Origin: DATAFF01 sp963744915
Lineage (GTDB): Bacteria; Pseudomonadota; Alphaproteobacteria; Rhizobiales; Aestuariivirgaceae
DNA length: 64,000 nt
NCBI GenBank assembly: GCA_963744915.1
Contig: CAVUUY010000002.1
Coordinates: 40,692 to 104,691 of the forward strand
Reading direction: 5' to 3'
A program made the position numbers and the translations under genes. The notes under the pieces are model-generated. The model saw only the letters and a list, made by a program, of their open reading frames with translations, was not told the DNA's origin and ran no database searches. This document shows positions 54,262 through 61,581 of the stretch, one piece after another; within the stretch, counting starts at the first letter, position 1, and each line of letters opens with the position of its first letter.

Positions 54262-54361
54262 TCAGCGAAGCGGCAGAAATGGCGGATTTTGGAGAGACCG
54301 CGGCTCCGCCAAGGCTGGCCTTTGCCTAATTATTCGGCAATATGTCCGTTATGATGGTTTT

Positions 54362-55246
54362 TTAGTCAGCGGCGCCCGGCGGCGTGTTTGCGAGGCGGAT
54401 CAAACCCTCCTGGGCCACGGAGGCGACGAGGGTTCCCCGCTCGTCGAAGACGCTGCCGCGGGTGAAGCCGCGGGCGCCATGGGCGCTGGGGGCGTCCTGG
54501 GAATAGAGCAGCCATTGGTCGGCCCGGAAATCGCGGTGGAACCACAGGGCGTGGTCGAGACTCGCCATCTTCATCTCGGGATCGAAGAAATTGCGCCCGT
54601 GCGGCACCAGGGCGGTGTCGAGGAGGGTCATGTCGGAGGCATAGGCCAGCACGCATTGGTGGATCGAGGGATCGTCGGGAAGGTGGCCGGTGGCCCTGAT
54701 CCACACATTCTGCAGCGGCGGGCCGCCGGCGCGGGGCTCGAGATAGTAAAGCGGCTCGACCGGGCGAAGCTCGATCGGGCGCTGGCGCGAGAAGTAGCGG
54801 CGCATGTTCTCGGGCATGCGCTCGGAATGGCGCTCGAGGATCTCGCGCTCGCCCGGCAGATCCTGCGGCTTCGGCACTTGGGGCATGGCTACCTGGTGCT
54901 CGAATCCGTGCTCGGCAATATGGAACGAGGCCGCCATGGTGAAGATCGTTACGCCATGCTGGATCGCCACCACCTGGCGGGTGGTGAAGCTGCGGCCGTC
55001 GCGATAGCGGTCGACCTCGTAGATGATCGGGGTGGCGGGATCGCCGGGGCGGATGAAGTAACCATGCAGCGAATGGGCACGGCGCTCCGCCGGCACGGTG
55101 CGGGTTGCCGCGACCAGGGCCTGGCCGATGACCTGGCCGCCAAAGACGCGCTGCCAGCCGACCTTGGGGCTGACGCCGCGGAACAGGTTGGTCTCGAGCG
55201 GCTCGAGATCGAGGATCTTGAGAACGGAACTGAGCTCGGAGGCCAT
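54362..55246 (-). CDS. tesB: Acyl-CoA thioesterase II (TesB)
   Basis: The ATG at 55246 gives 294 residues of the double-hotdog TesB family, which hydrolyses medium and long acyl-CoA. The conserved FRGVSPKVGWQRVFGGQVIGQALVAATRTV, HSLHGYFIRPGDP, and in the second half YASDMTLLDTAL, SLDHALWFHRDFRADQWLLY and ARGFTRGSVFDERG are visible. It stands upstream of the amtB promoter on the same strand and is divergent from the UbiH-type gene. Confidence 0.95.
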   Translation of the reverse strand: MASELSSVLKILDLEPLETNLFRGVSPKVGWQRVFGGQVIGQALVAATRTVPAERRAHSLHGYFIRPGDPATPIIYEVDRYRDGRSFTTRQVVAIQHGVTIFTMAASFHIAEHGFEHQVAMPQVPKPQDLPGEREILERHSERMPENMRRYFSRQRPIELRPVEPLYYLEPRAGGPPLQNVWIRATGHLPDDPSIHQCVLAYASDMTLLDTALVPHGRNFFDPEMKMASLDHALWFHRDFRADQWLLYSQDAPSAHGARGFTRGSVFDERGTLVASVAQEGLIRLANTPPGAAD

Positions 55247-55331
55247 GGGATTCTCCAATGCGTGGCACAGGCGTCTTCCGATTAGACGAGAGGCGCGCGG
55301 TAGGATAGAGGTTCCTGCGAGGTGATCTGAC

Positions 55332-56564
55332 ATGATCGACGTGGCGATCATCGGCGGCGCGCTCAACGGGCTCATGGCGGCGCTGGCGCTGGCCGGACCG
55401 CGGGCGCGCACGCCGGTGCCGACGGTGCTCATCGACCGCGCCGAGCCGGAGAGCTATGGCGATCCGGCCCGCGACCGGCGTGCCTCGGCGATCACCGCGG
55501 CATCGCGGCGCATGCTGACGGCGCTCGGCGTGTGGGAGGCGGTTGCGCCCCATGCCGAGGCGATGCGGCGGATCGCGGTCACCGATGCAACGCTCCAGGC
55601 CCAGGATGGGCGGCCGGTGCTGCTGCGGTTCGAGGAGGAGGACCAGCCGGGCGAGCCGGCGGCGTTCATGGTGGAGAACCATCATCTCCACCGGGCGCTT
55701 TACGCGGCAGCGCAGACGGCGCCTGAGATACGCTTCATCACCGGGCGCGGGGTGATGAATTGCGATTATGGCGACCAGGCCGGGGCGGTCGAGCTGGCGG
55801 ACGGCACCATCGTGCGGGCCCGGCTGATCGTTGCCGCCGATGGCCGGAATTCGCAGGCGCGGATGGCGGCCGGCATTGGCGGCACCGGCTGGTCCTATGG
55901 CCAGAGCGCGATCGTCACCACGATCAGCCATGAGCGGCCGCATGAGGGCGTGGCGACCGAGCATTTCCTGCCGGCCGGGCCATTCGCCGTCCTGCCGCTC
56001 ACGGGAAATCGCAGCTCGATCGTGTGGACGGAATCGACCGAGACGGCGGCGGCGATCCTGGCCGCGGTCCCGGCGGAGCAGCAGCGGGAGCTCCAGAGGC
56101 GGGTCGGCGCGGGGCTGGGGACGGTGGCGATCATGGGCGGGCTGCAGAGCTTTCCGCTCGATCTCTTCATCGCCGAAAGCTTCATCGGCCAGCGGCTGGC
56201 GCTGATCGGGGATGCGGCGCATGTCATCCATCCGATCGCCGGGCTCGGCTTCAATCTCGGCATACGCGATGCGGCGGCGCTGGCGGAGGTGGTGGTCGAG
56301 GATGCCCGCCTCGGCCTCGATCATGGCGCGGCGGCAACGCTGCGGCGCTACCAGGCGTGGCGGCGGTTCGACACGATGATGGTGGCTGCCGCCACCGACG
56401 GGCTCAACCGGCTGTTCTCCAACGACAATCAGGCGGTGCGGCTGATCCGCTCGGCGGGGCTCAGGATGGTCGACCGGCTCGCCCCGGCGCGGGCGGCGTT
56501 CATGCGCGAGGCGGCGGGGCTCACCGGCACGCTGCCGCGGCTCCTCGCCGGCAAGGCGCTTTAG
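55332..56564 (+). CDS. UbiH/UbiF/VisC-family FAD-dependent hydroxylase
   Basis: This 410-residue flavoprotein monooxygenase belongs to the ubiquinone-biosynthesis hydroxylase group. The N-terminal FAD motif is VAIIGGALNGLMAALAL (third Gly replaced by Ala, common in the alpha group), the DG motif is LIVAADGRNSQAR, and the second FAD motif is LALIGDAAHVIHPIAGLGFNLGIRD. It would hydroxylate a ring carbon of the quinone precursor; which position (C5, C6 or C7) is not resolvable. It overlaps the end of the convergent DUF971 gene by 4 bp. Confidence 0.9.
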   Translation: MIDVAIIGGALNGLMAALALAGPRARTPVPTVLIDRAEPESYGDPARDRRASAITAASRRMLTALGVWEAVAPHAEAMRRIAVTDATLQAQDGRPVLLRFEEEDQPGEPAAFMVENHHLHRALYAAAQTAPEIRFITGRGVMNCDYGDQAGAVELADGTIVRARLIVAADGRNSQARMAAGIGGTGWSYGQSAIVTTISHERPHEGVATEHFLPAGPFAVLPLTGNRSSIVWTESTETAAAILAAVPAEQQRELQRRVGAGLGTVAIMGGLQSFPLDLFIAESFIGQRLALIGDAAHVIHPIAGLGFNLGIRDAAALAEVVVEDARLGLDHGAAATLRRYQAWRRFDTMMVAAATDGLNRLFSNDNQAVRLIRSAGLRMVDRLAPARAAFMREAAGLTGTLPRLLAGKAL

Positions 56565-56911
56565 CGGCCGGCGCGGGCGCGGTAATCCTGCCAGAGGCGG
56601 TCGTGATCACGACCCAGCCGGTGCAAATAGGACCAGCTGTAGAGACCGGTCGAATGGCCGTCGTCGAAAACGATGCGGATGGCGTAGTTGCCGACCGGCT
56701 CGAGCCGGGTGATCCTGACGTCCTGCTTGCCGGTCACCGTGACCTCCTGGCCGGGACCGTGGCCCTTGACCTCGGCGCTCGGGCTCTCGACCCGGAGAAA
56801 CTCGGCCGCCAACTCGAAGCGGTTGCCGTCGTCGAAGCGGATGTCGATGGCGCCGCCGCCGCGCTTCAGGCGGATTTCCTCCGGCCAGGGGTCGGAAGCC
56901 TCAGTCGTCAT
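56561..56911 (-). CDS. DUF971 (GBBH-like N-terminal domain) protein
   Basis: ATG at 56911 gives 116 residues. The protein matches the small DUF971 family: PEEIRLKRGGGAIDIRFDDG, FELAAEFLRVESPSAEVKGHG, VRITRLEPVGNYAIRIVFDDGHSTGLYSWSYL. The fold resembles the N-terminal domain of gamma-butyrobetaine hydroxylase; a role in Fe-S assembly or transfer has been suggested for relatives. It overlaps the Trm112-like gene by 11 bp. Confidence 0.88.
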   Translation of the reverse strand: MTTEASDPWPEEIRLKRGGGAIDIRFDDGNRFELAAEFLRVESPSAEVKGHGPGQEVTVTGKQDVRITRLEPVGNYAIRIVFDDGHSTGLYSWSYLHRLGRDHDRLWQDYRARAGR

Positions 56912-57137
56912 TGAGCTGGCGGGCTTCTTCGACCAGCATGATCGGTATGCCGTCGCGGATCGGATAGGCAAGCCGGGCGGCACGGGAGATCAGCTCCTGG
57001 CGCTCGGCGTCATAGACCAGCGGCTCCTTGGTCAGCGGGCAGACCAGGATTTCCAGGAGCTTGGGATCTATGCGGCGAACGGCCGGTGGACCCTCGTCGG
57101 CATCGTCGGTGGCGGCTTTCGGGTCCTGCTCGGTCAT
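56901..57137 (-). CDS. Trm112-family (UPF0434/YcaR-like) small protein
   Basis: ATG at 57137 gives 78 residues. The core DPKLLEILVCPLTKEPLVYD, AYPIRDGIPIMLVEEARQL is the UPF0434/Trm112 signature; only one of the usual zinc cysteines (LVCP) is kept, as in many bacterial members. Eukaryotic Trm112 activates methyltransferases; the bacterial role is unclear. It overlaps the downstream DUF971 gene and follows the LonN-domain gene by 10 bp. Confidence 0.88.
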   Translation of the reverse strand: MTEQDPKAATDDADEGPPAVRRIDPKLLEILVCPLTKEPLVYDAERQELISRAARLAYPIRDGIPIMLVEEARQLNDD

Positions 57138-57147
57138 GGCGGGGGCT

Positions 57148-57828
57148 CTATTGCAGCTGCGTGCCGACGCCGCCGCCCTGGGCGCCAAGGGCGATCTCGG
57201 TGAGGGCGACCAGCATGTCGGCGCGGGCCTTGAGATCGGCGGCCTCGAGCAGCGCCTGTTTCTCGATCGGCGTGAACGGGCTCAGGATCGAGAAGGTGTT
57301 GACGAGGGTCTCGGAGCTGGCCTGGGCCACCTCGTCCCAGTCGGCGCCCATGTCGTTGGCATCGAGGAAGTCGCGAAAGGCCTTGAGCAGGGCCGGCCGG
57401 TCGACCCGCTCCTCACCGAGATTGGAGACGAAATCGCTGGCGAAGGGCGCATAGTCGGCCGCGACCAGGCGGTAGGGCCTGTCGGTCGCGATCTCTTCCA
57501 GAATGCGGAAGCGGGCGATGCCGGTGAGGGTGATCAGCAGGCGGTCGTCCGGGGTCTCCGTATAGGCGACGAGGCGGCCGGCGCAGCCGGTGGGGAAGAG
57601 CGAGGGCGGCGTCGCCAGGCGGCCGGCGGCGGCGGCTTCCTCCTCAGGCTGGATGATGCCGATGATGCGGTCGCCCGACAGCGCATCGTCGACCATGGCG
57701 AGATAACGCGGCTCGAAGATGTTGAGCGGCAGCTGGGCGCGCGGCAGGAGCAGGGCGCCGCTCAAGGGAAACACCGGGATGCGGGGCGGCAGGCTGTCGG
57801 CCGTGGGGTAGCGCGCTCGGTCGCTCAT
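57148..57828 (-). CDS. LON substrate-binding (LonN) domain protein
   Basis: ATG at 57828 gives 226 residues. It consists of a LON N-terminal substrate-binding domain only: RIPVFPLSGALLLPRAQLPLNIFEPRYLAMV, IGIIQPEE, GCAGRLVAYTETPDDRLLITLTGIARFRI. No AAA or protease domain follows. Such stand-alone proteins (often called peptidase S16) have no known enzyme activity. The order CnoX/thioredoxin-LonN-Trm112-DUF971 is an alphaproteobacterial cluster; spacing is 10 bp on each side. Confidence 0.9.
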   Translation of the reverse strand: MSDRARYPTADSLPPRIPVFPLSGALLLPRAQLPLNIFEPRYLAMVDDALSGDRIIGIIQPEEEAAAAGRLATPPSLFPTGCAGRLVAYTETPDDRLLITLTGIARFRILEEIATDRPYRLVAADYAPFASDFVSNLGEERVDRPALLKAFRDFLDANDMGADWDEVAQASSETLVNTFSILSPFTPIEKQALLEAADLKARADMLVALTEIALGAQGGGVGTQLQ

Positions 57829-57838
57829 CTTGGTCAAC

Positions 57839-58771
57839 TCACGAGAACAGGATCGAGGACAGGCGCTTGCGGCCGGCGACCGTCAATTCGTCCTTCGGTC
57901 CCCAGGCTTCGAAAAACCTGACCAGCTGCTTGCGGGCGGCATGGTCGTTCCAGTCGCGCTGCCGGCGGACAATGCCGAGAAGGTGGTCGAGCGCCTCCTC
58001 GCGCCGGTCCGCGGCATTGAGGGCGACGGCGAGATCGTGACGCGCCTGGTGGTCGGCGGGGTTCTGCTCGACCGCCTGCGACAGGCGGGCGATCTCGCCG
58101 GAATCGACCGGGGTGGCGGCCAGCTCGAGGGCGGCTTGGGCGCTGGTGATGGCGGGATCGGATGTCTTGGCCGGGGACACCAGCGCCAGGGTGGCGCGGG
58201 CGCCGTCGAGATCGCCGTTGCCGATCTGGGCGCGGGCGAGGCCGGCGATGGCGCGCAGGTTCTCGCGGTCGGCGCCAAGGATGTCGCCATAGATCTGGCC
58301 GGCGACCTTGTAGTTCTTGGCGGCAAGGGCGGTATCGGCCTCGTTGAGGATGGATTCGATCTCGGCGCCGATGTCGGCGCCGGTGAGGCGGGAGGCGAAT
58401 TTCTTGAGCTCGGCATCGGGCAGGGCGCCCATGAAGCCATCGACCGGCTGACCGTTGACAAAGGCGAAAACCGCGGGGATCGACTGGATCCGCATCTGGG
58501 CGGCAAGCTGCTGGTTTTCGTCGACATTGATCTTGACCAGCCGGAGTGCGCCCTTGGCGTCGCGGACGATCTTCTCCAGCGCCGGGGTGAGCTGCTTGCA
58601 GGGGCCGCACCAGGGGGCCCAGAAATCGACCAGCACCGGCACCTGGCGCGAGGCGTCGATGACGTCGGCCATGAAGGAGCGGGTGTCGCTGTCCTTGATC
58701 AGGGAATCGGCGCTCGCCACCGGCGGTTGGCCGACATTGCCGGACATGCTCATGAATGGCTTGTCCATCAT
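57839..58771 (-). CDS. Thioredoxin-TPR chaperone CnoX-like protein
   Basis: This 310-residue protein has an N-terminal thioredoxin domain with an intact active site WCGPC (C55, C58) in VDFWAPWCGPCKQLTPALE, then a C-terminal TPR-like helical domain (from about residue 140) with repeats NYKVAGQIYGDIL and QNPADHQARHDLAVAL. It resembles E. coli YbbN/CnoX, which lacks the CxxC pair, and the redox-active alphaproteobacterial type that protects proteins from HOCl or heat. ATGATG at 58771 follows AGGTAAGGA. Confidence 0.9.
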   Translation of the reverse strand: MMDKPFMSMSGNVGQPPVASADSLIKDSDTRSFMADVIDASRQVPVLVDFWAPWCGPCKQLTPALEKIVRDAKGALRLVKINVDENQQLAAQMRIQSIPAVFAFVNGQPVDGFMGALPDAELKKFASRLTGADIGAEIESILNEADTALAAKNYKVAGQIYGDILGADRENLRAIAGLARAQIGNGDLDGARATLALVSPAKTSDPAITSAQAALELAATPVDSGEIARLSQAVEQNPADHQARHDLAVALNAADRREEALDHLLGIVRRQRDWNDHAARKQLVRFFEAWGPKDELTVAGRKRLSSILFS

Positions 58772-58847
58772 TCCTTACCTCTTGCTCTCGCAGTTTCCGC
58801 CATAGATGGCCGATGGGCCGAAGAATTACAACGCCCCGCTGTCATGG

Positions 58848-59339
58848 TCAGCCGAGCGCCACCAGCCGGGGGGAATGGCCGCAGGCGCGGATGAAGGCGA
58901 TGAGCCCGGCGGCGGCGATCGAGGTGGTGGCGGTGTTGCGGAGCGGGTGGCAGTTGATGCGGTCGGCATCCATCATCGCGGCATCGAGGACGACGGCGAC
59001 GCGCCCAGCGGTGTCATTGATGAGGCCGAAGGGGGTGACCGAACCCGGCTCGACGCCCAGGACCTGGCGCAGGATCTCGGGACGGGCGAAGGACAGGCGG
59101 GCCGAGCCGATCAGCGCCGGAAGGGTCTTCAGATCGACGGGGCGGTCCTCGGGGCAGACGACAAGCCAGAGTTGTTCGCGCTTGTCCTTGAGGAAGAGAT
59201 TCTTGATGTGGCAGCCGGGAATGTGCCCGCGAAGCGCCTTGGCCTCGTCGACGGTGAAAACGGCGGGATGCTCGGTCGTGGTGGCGGCGATCCCGAGCGC
59301 GTCCAGACGGCGGAACAGATCCTGCGATGTGGCGGCCAT
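58848..59339 (-). CDS. Prolyl-tRNA editing protein ProX (YbaK/EbsC family)
   Basis: ATG at 59339 gives 163 residues. The YbaK-type deacylase domain hydrolyses mischarged Ala-tRNA(Pro) or Cys-tRNA(Pro). TTTEHPAVFTVDEAKALRGH, HIKNLFLKDKREQLWLVVC, RLSFARPEILRQVLGVEPGSVTPFGL and INDTAGRVAVVLD are the family pattern, including the conserved Lys and GxxxP motif. It is divergent from tRNA-Gly by 53 bp. Confidence 0.92.
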   Translation of the reverse strand: MAATSQDLFRRLDALGIAATTTEHPAVFTVDEAKALRGHIPGCHIKNLFLKDKREQLWLVVCPEDRPVDLKTLPALIGSARLSFARPEILRQVLGVEPGSVTPFGLINDTAGRVAVVLDAAMMDADRINCHPLRNTATTSIAAAGLIAFIRACGHSPRLVALG

Positions 59340-59392
59340 GCCGCTGCTATTGCATTTGGCAGGGTCATGCGCAATAAACCAAGACATCGGAC

Positions 59393-59467
59393 GCGGGCGT
59401 AGCTCAGGGGTAGAGCACAACCTTGCCAAGGTTGGGGTCGAGGGTTCGAATCCCTTCGCCCGCTCCA
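59393..59467 (+). tRNA. tRNA-Gly(GCC)
   Basis: This is a 75-nt gene including CCA. The acceptor stem GCGGGCG pairs with CGCCCGC, discriminator T, then CCA. The anticodon loop TTGCCAA gives GCC, decoding GGC/GGU. D-arm GCTCAGGGGTAGAGC and T-arm GAGGGTTCGAATCCCTT are canonical. The DNA just downstream is accessory in character, so this may be another island boundary, although no integrase was found. Confidence 0.96.
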
Positions 59468-59473
59468 ATAAAA

Positions 59474-59743
59474 TCAATGGCTTATCGTCACAGCGCCTAA
59501 GCTGCCCTCAGCGGGGTAAGCGCAGGGTAAGCAGCCGGCGCGATCTCTAACTGACCAATTCCCGCGACTGCGCATGTCCACTGCAACGATGCAACATGGA
59601 TACATCGGTGCAGCGTTGCACTGGCTGTGGGTTTCCGCTTTACCTCGACCTACAGCCAAAGTGGCTGCGCGCGCCACGACGCGACCGTCCCGTTCGAAAG
59701 CCCGAACTGCTGCGTCCGCCAGAGTCGATATGCTGTAGGACAT
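59474..59743 (-). CDS. Small unrecognised protein downstream of tRNA-Gly, possibly truncated
   Basis: An 89-residue frame begins at 59743 after a strong GAGAGGAG ribosome-binding site. Residues 1-35 (MSYSISTLADAAVRAFERDG) look like the start of a small helical DNA-binding protein, but the remainder is Cys-rich, of odd composition, and runs up to the tRNA-Gly end. It may be a 5' gene fragment fused to unrelated sequence. No function assigned. Confidence 0.35.
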   Translation of the reverse strand: MSYSISTLADAAVRAFERDGRVVARAATLAVGRGKAETHSQCNAAPMYPCCIVAVDMRSRGNWSVRDRAGCLPCAYPAEGSLGAVTISH

Positions 59744-59784
59744 AGCTTATCTCCTCTCGGCATCGAGTGCGGCTTGCGATTCCC

Positions 59785-60423
59785 TCACTGACGCACATAG
59801 CGCAAGTGTGTGGCAGCTGGACCATCAAGAACCTTGTCAATGCGAAACTGCGGCCCGGGCTCGCGTAGGTTCTCGAAGAGACGCCGCCCACCGCCGAACA
59901 ACACGGGTGCCAAGGCGATTTCCAGCTCGTCAACGACACCCATGTTCAGGTACTGCTGGATCACATCGGCTCCACCCGCGATACGAATATCACGACTGCC
60001 TGCGGATTCCCGAGCCAGCTCAAGGGCACGCTCCGGCCCGTCATTGATGAAGTAGAAGGTCGTCCCACCCGGGCGCACCCAGGGTTCGCGTTTCTCATGG
60101 GTAAGAACGTATACCGGTGTGTGAAACGGAGCCTCCTCTGGCCAGGCGCGCTCGCCTTGGTCGAACATTCGCTTGCCCATAATGTTGGCACCGATGCGCT
60201 CCGTGGTGCTGCGAATCAGGTCATTGACCGGGCCGGTCTCTCCCCCTGGTCCGAGCTTGAGGTTCTCGCGGAAGTACTGTTGATTGATGATCCAGGCCAT
60301 CAGCGCACCCCACTTAGCGCCCCAGTTCTTGTACTCAGGCTTGTCCCAATTCTCCATGGTCATTCCTTCCGGTGCCATGTAGCCATCGAGGCTAAGCCCA
60401 ATGTTGACGAATACTTTGCTCAT
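59785..60423 (-). CDS. RibD C-terminal / dihydrofolate-reductase-like protein
   Basis: This 212-residue protein starts after GAGAGGAGAATC. It has the RibD_C/DHFR-like fold: KVFVNIGLSLDGYMAPEG, ERIGANIMGKRMFDQGERAWPE, PVYVLTHEKREPW, AGSRDIRIAGGADVIQQYLNMGVVDELEIALAPVLFGGGRRLF. Members are NADPH reductases of unknown substrate, frequently carried on accessory DNA. It is intact, unlike its neighbours. Confidence 0.85.
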   Translation of the reverse strand: MSKVFVNIGLSLDGYMAPEGMTMENWDKPEYKNWGAKWGALMAWIINQQYFRENLKLGPGGETGPVNDLIRSTTERIGANIMGKRMFDQGERAWPEEAPFHTPVYVLTHEKREPWVRPGGTTFYFINDGPERALELARESAGSRDIRIAGGADVIQQYLNMGVVDELEIALAPVLFGGGRRLFENLREPGPQFRIDKVLDGPAATHLRYVRQ

Positions 60424-60545
60424 GATTCTCCTCTCGCATGTTCGGATGTCGGCCTAACGTTTGAGCTGAGCGCCGCGCGCGCTGCGGTATGAACTTGGCA
60501 CTTTATCTTCCGCGCGTGCGTTCCAGCGAGGTGTTAGAGGGCACG

Positions 60546-60834
60546 CTATTCATACCAGATCTCAATTTCGTATCCGTCGGGATCGGCGATGTACGCGAAC
60601 GGATAACCAGGAGCAAAGTCGCCTCGCCTCAGCAAACGACCGCCTGCGGCTTGCGCCTGTTCCACCGCAGAGTCAATGTCTCTGGAGCCGAACAAGGCGG
60701 AAGCCGAAATGCGTGATACCGCCGATAACACCTCCACCAGCGGCAGAGTGTTCAAAGGCTCTGAGATCATGTGGACCCGGACCTTTCACTTGAACTGATT
60801 CGGCATCACGAAAGTACTCGACAACACCAAACGT
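60546..60834 (-). pseudogene. Glyoxalase/bleomycin-resistance (VOC) family gene relic with frameshift
   Basis: Two minus-strand frames together encode most of one VOC half: VEYFRDAESVQVKGPGPHDL, RAFEHSAAGGGVIGGITHFGFR, then after a shift near 60680-60705 RDIDSAVEQAQAAGGRLLRR and GYPFAYIADPDGYEIEIWYE. The N-terminal domain start is absent because the frame runs into a different gene at about 60835. It is therefore truncated and frameshifted. The final 74 residues form an open frame on their own but would not fold as a VOC protein. Confidence 0.65.
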
Positions 60835-61083
60835 GTTGGCCGGGAAATCGAGGACGACCGAGAGATCCTGGCGCAGGATGTCGGTGATGTGCGGCGCCAT
60901 GGCGGCGCGCAGACGGGCGGACAGGCGCCCATAGTCCTCGATCGTCTTGAGCTGGTCGGCGAACAAAGCCGAGGTCCAGTGATCCTCGCTAATCAGGAGT
61001 GTCGCCGGCCGCGACGCAAGCTCATGGACCAGCGTCGACTTGCCGGAACCGATCTTGCCGCAGAGCAGGTACAGGGTCGGCAT
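60829..61083 (-). pseudogene. P-loop kinase/ATPase N-terminal fragment fused to the VOC relic
   Basis: ATG at 61083 begins MPTLYLLCGKIGSGKSTLVH, a Walker A (GKIGSGKS) protein of the AAA/zeta-toxin-like kinase type, continuing LLISEDHWTSALF and DLSVVLDFPANT. At that point (about residue 84, near 60832) the sequence switches in frame to VOC-like GVVEYFRDAESVQVKG. Relatives normally continue about 80 residues further with an Arg-rich lid. The result is a chimeric frame ending at 60673. It looks like a deletion or recombination junction. Confidence 0.6.
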
Positions 61084-61581
61084 GCGAAGTCTCAGCCCAA
61101 GATGCGCTGCCGCGCAATCTGCGGACCATCGCGGCGGAAACTTAGAACTGCTGCAAAATTTCGTTAGCCGCCACGGCGAGCGGCCACTTGATTGCATTAA
61201 CCCCACCAGGGGGTACCCACCCCCCAGGAGGGGTTGGGGGCTCCCCCAATTACAGCCTACTTGGGCCGCGTGAGAAGTGTGGAATACAGGGCGCCCTTTT
61301 TCTCCGCAAAAAGTTCTGCCTCTATTCCCGGATTACAGTGTGGGAAGTCGCGTGGCGAATTTGGCCGTCGGGGCCTAGCGTCGCAGATCTCATTACCCAT
61401 TACGCAAACTAGGCCGTCATCAACAGCCCTTGAGGCTGCTGCTCAGACGGCGCGCTGGCAGAGAGCTGCAGCCGAAGTAATCTGCAAGGCGCAAGCCCCT
61501 TGTTCTATGATGGATCAGTGTGCACTTGGGGCGCATTTTCGCCCGAAGCCCTGGCCGATTTGGTCTTCAGCATTGGGCGGT
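61084..61581. other. Gene-free accessory stretch
   Basis: This 498-bp stretch has no supported gene. It contains G/C-run inverted sequences at 61203-61255 (ccaccagggggtaccc, ccccccaggaggggttgggg and ctccccc blocks) that could fold, and lower-GC sequence toward the transporter. It separates the kinase relic from the 3' end of the AspT-like gene. No transposase or repeat was recognised. Confidence 0.5.

Noticed and set aside
52533..54329. 598-codon plus-strand frame opposite amtB
   Set aside because: Shadow of amtB; Gly/Asp/His-rich with no motif, and it would cover the sigma-54 promoter.
54366..56324. 652-codon minus-strand frame across tesB and the UbiH-type gene
   Set aside because: Crosses a divergent promoter region and overlaps two confirmed genes in other frames; Arg/Pro-rich shadow.
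59468..59790. Possible integrase downstream of tRNA-Gly
   Set aside because: Looked for core-binding or catalytic motifs (R..HxxR..Y) on both strands and found none, unlike at tRNA-Ser.
61203..61255. G/C-run inverted sequences as a terminator or G-quadruplex
   Set aside because: No T run on either strand follows, and the runs are irregular; mentioned only as sequence character.
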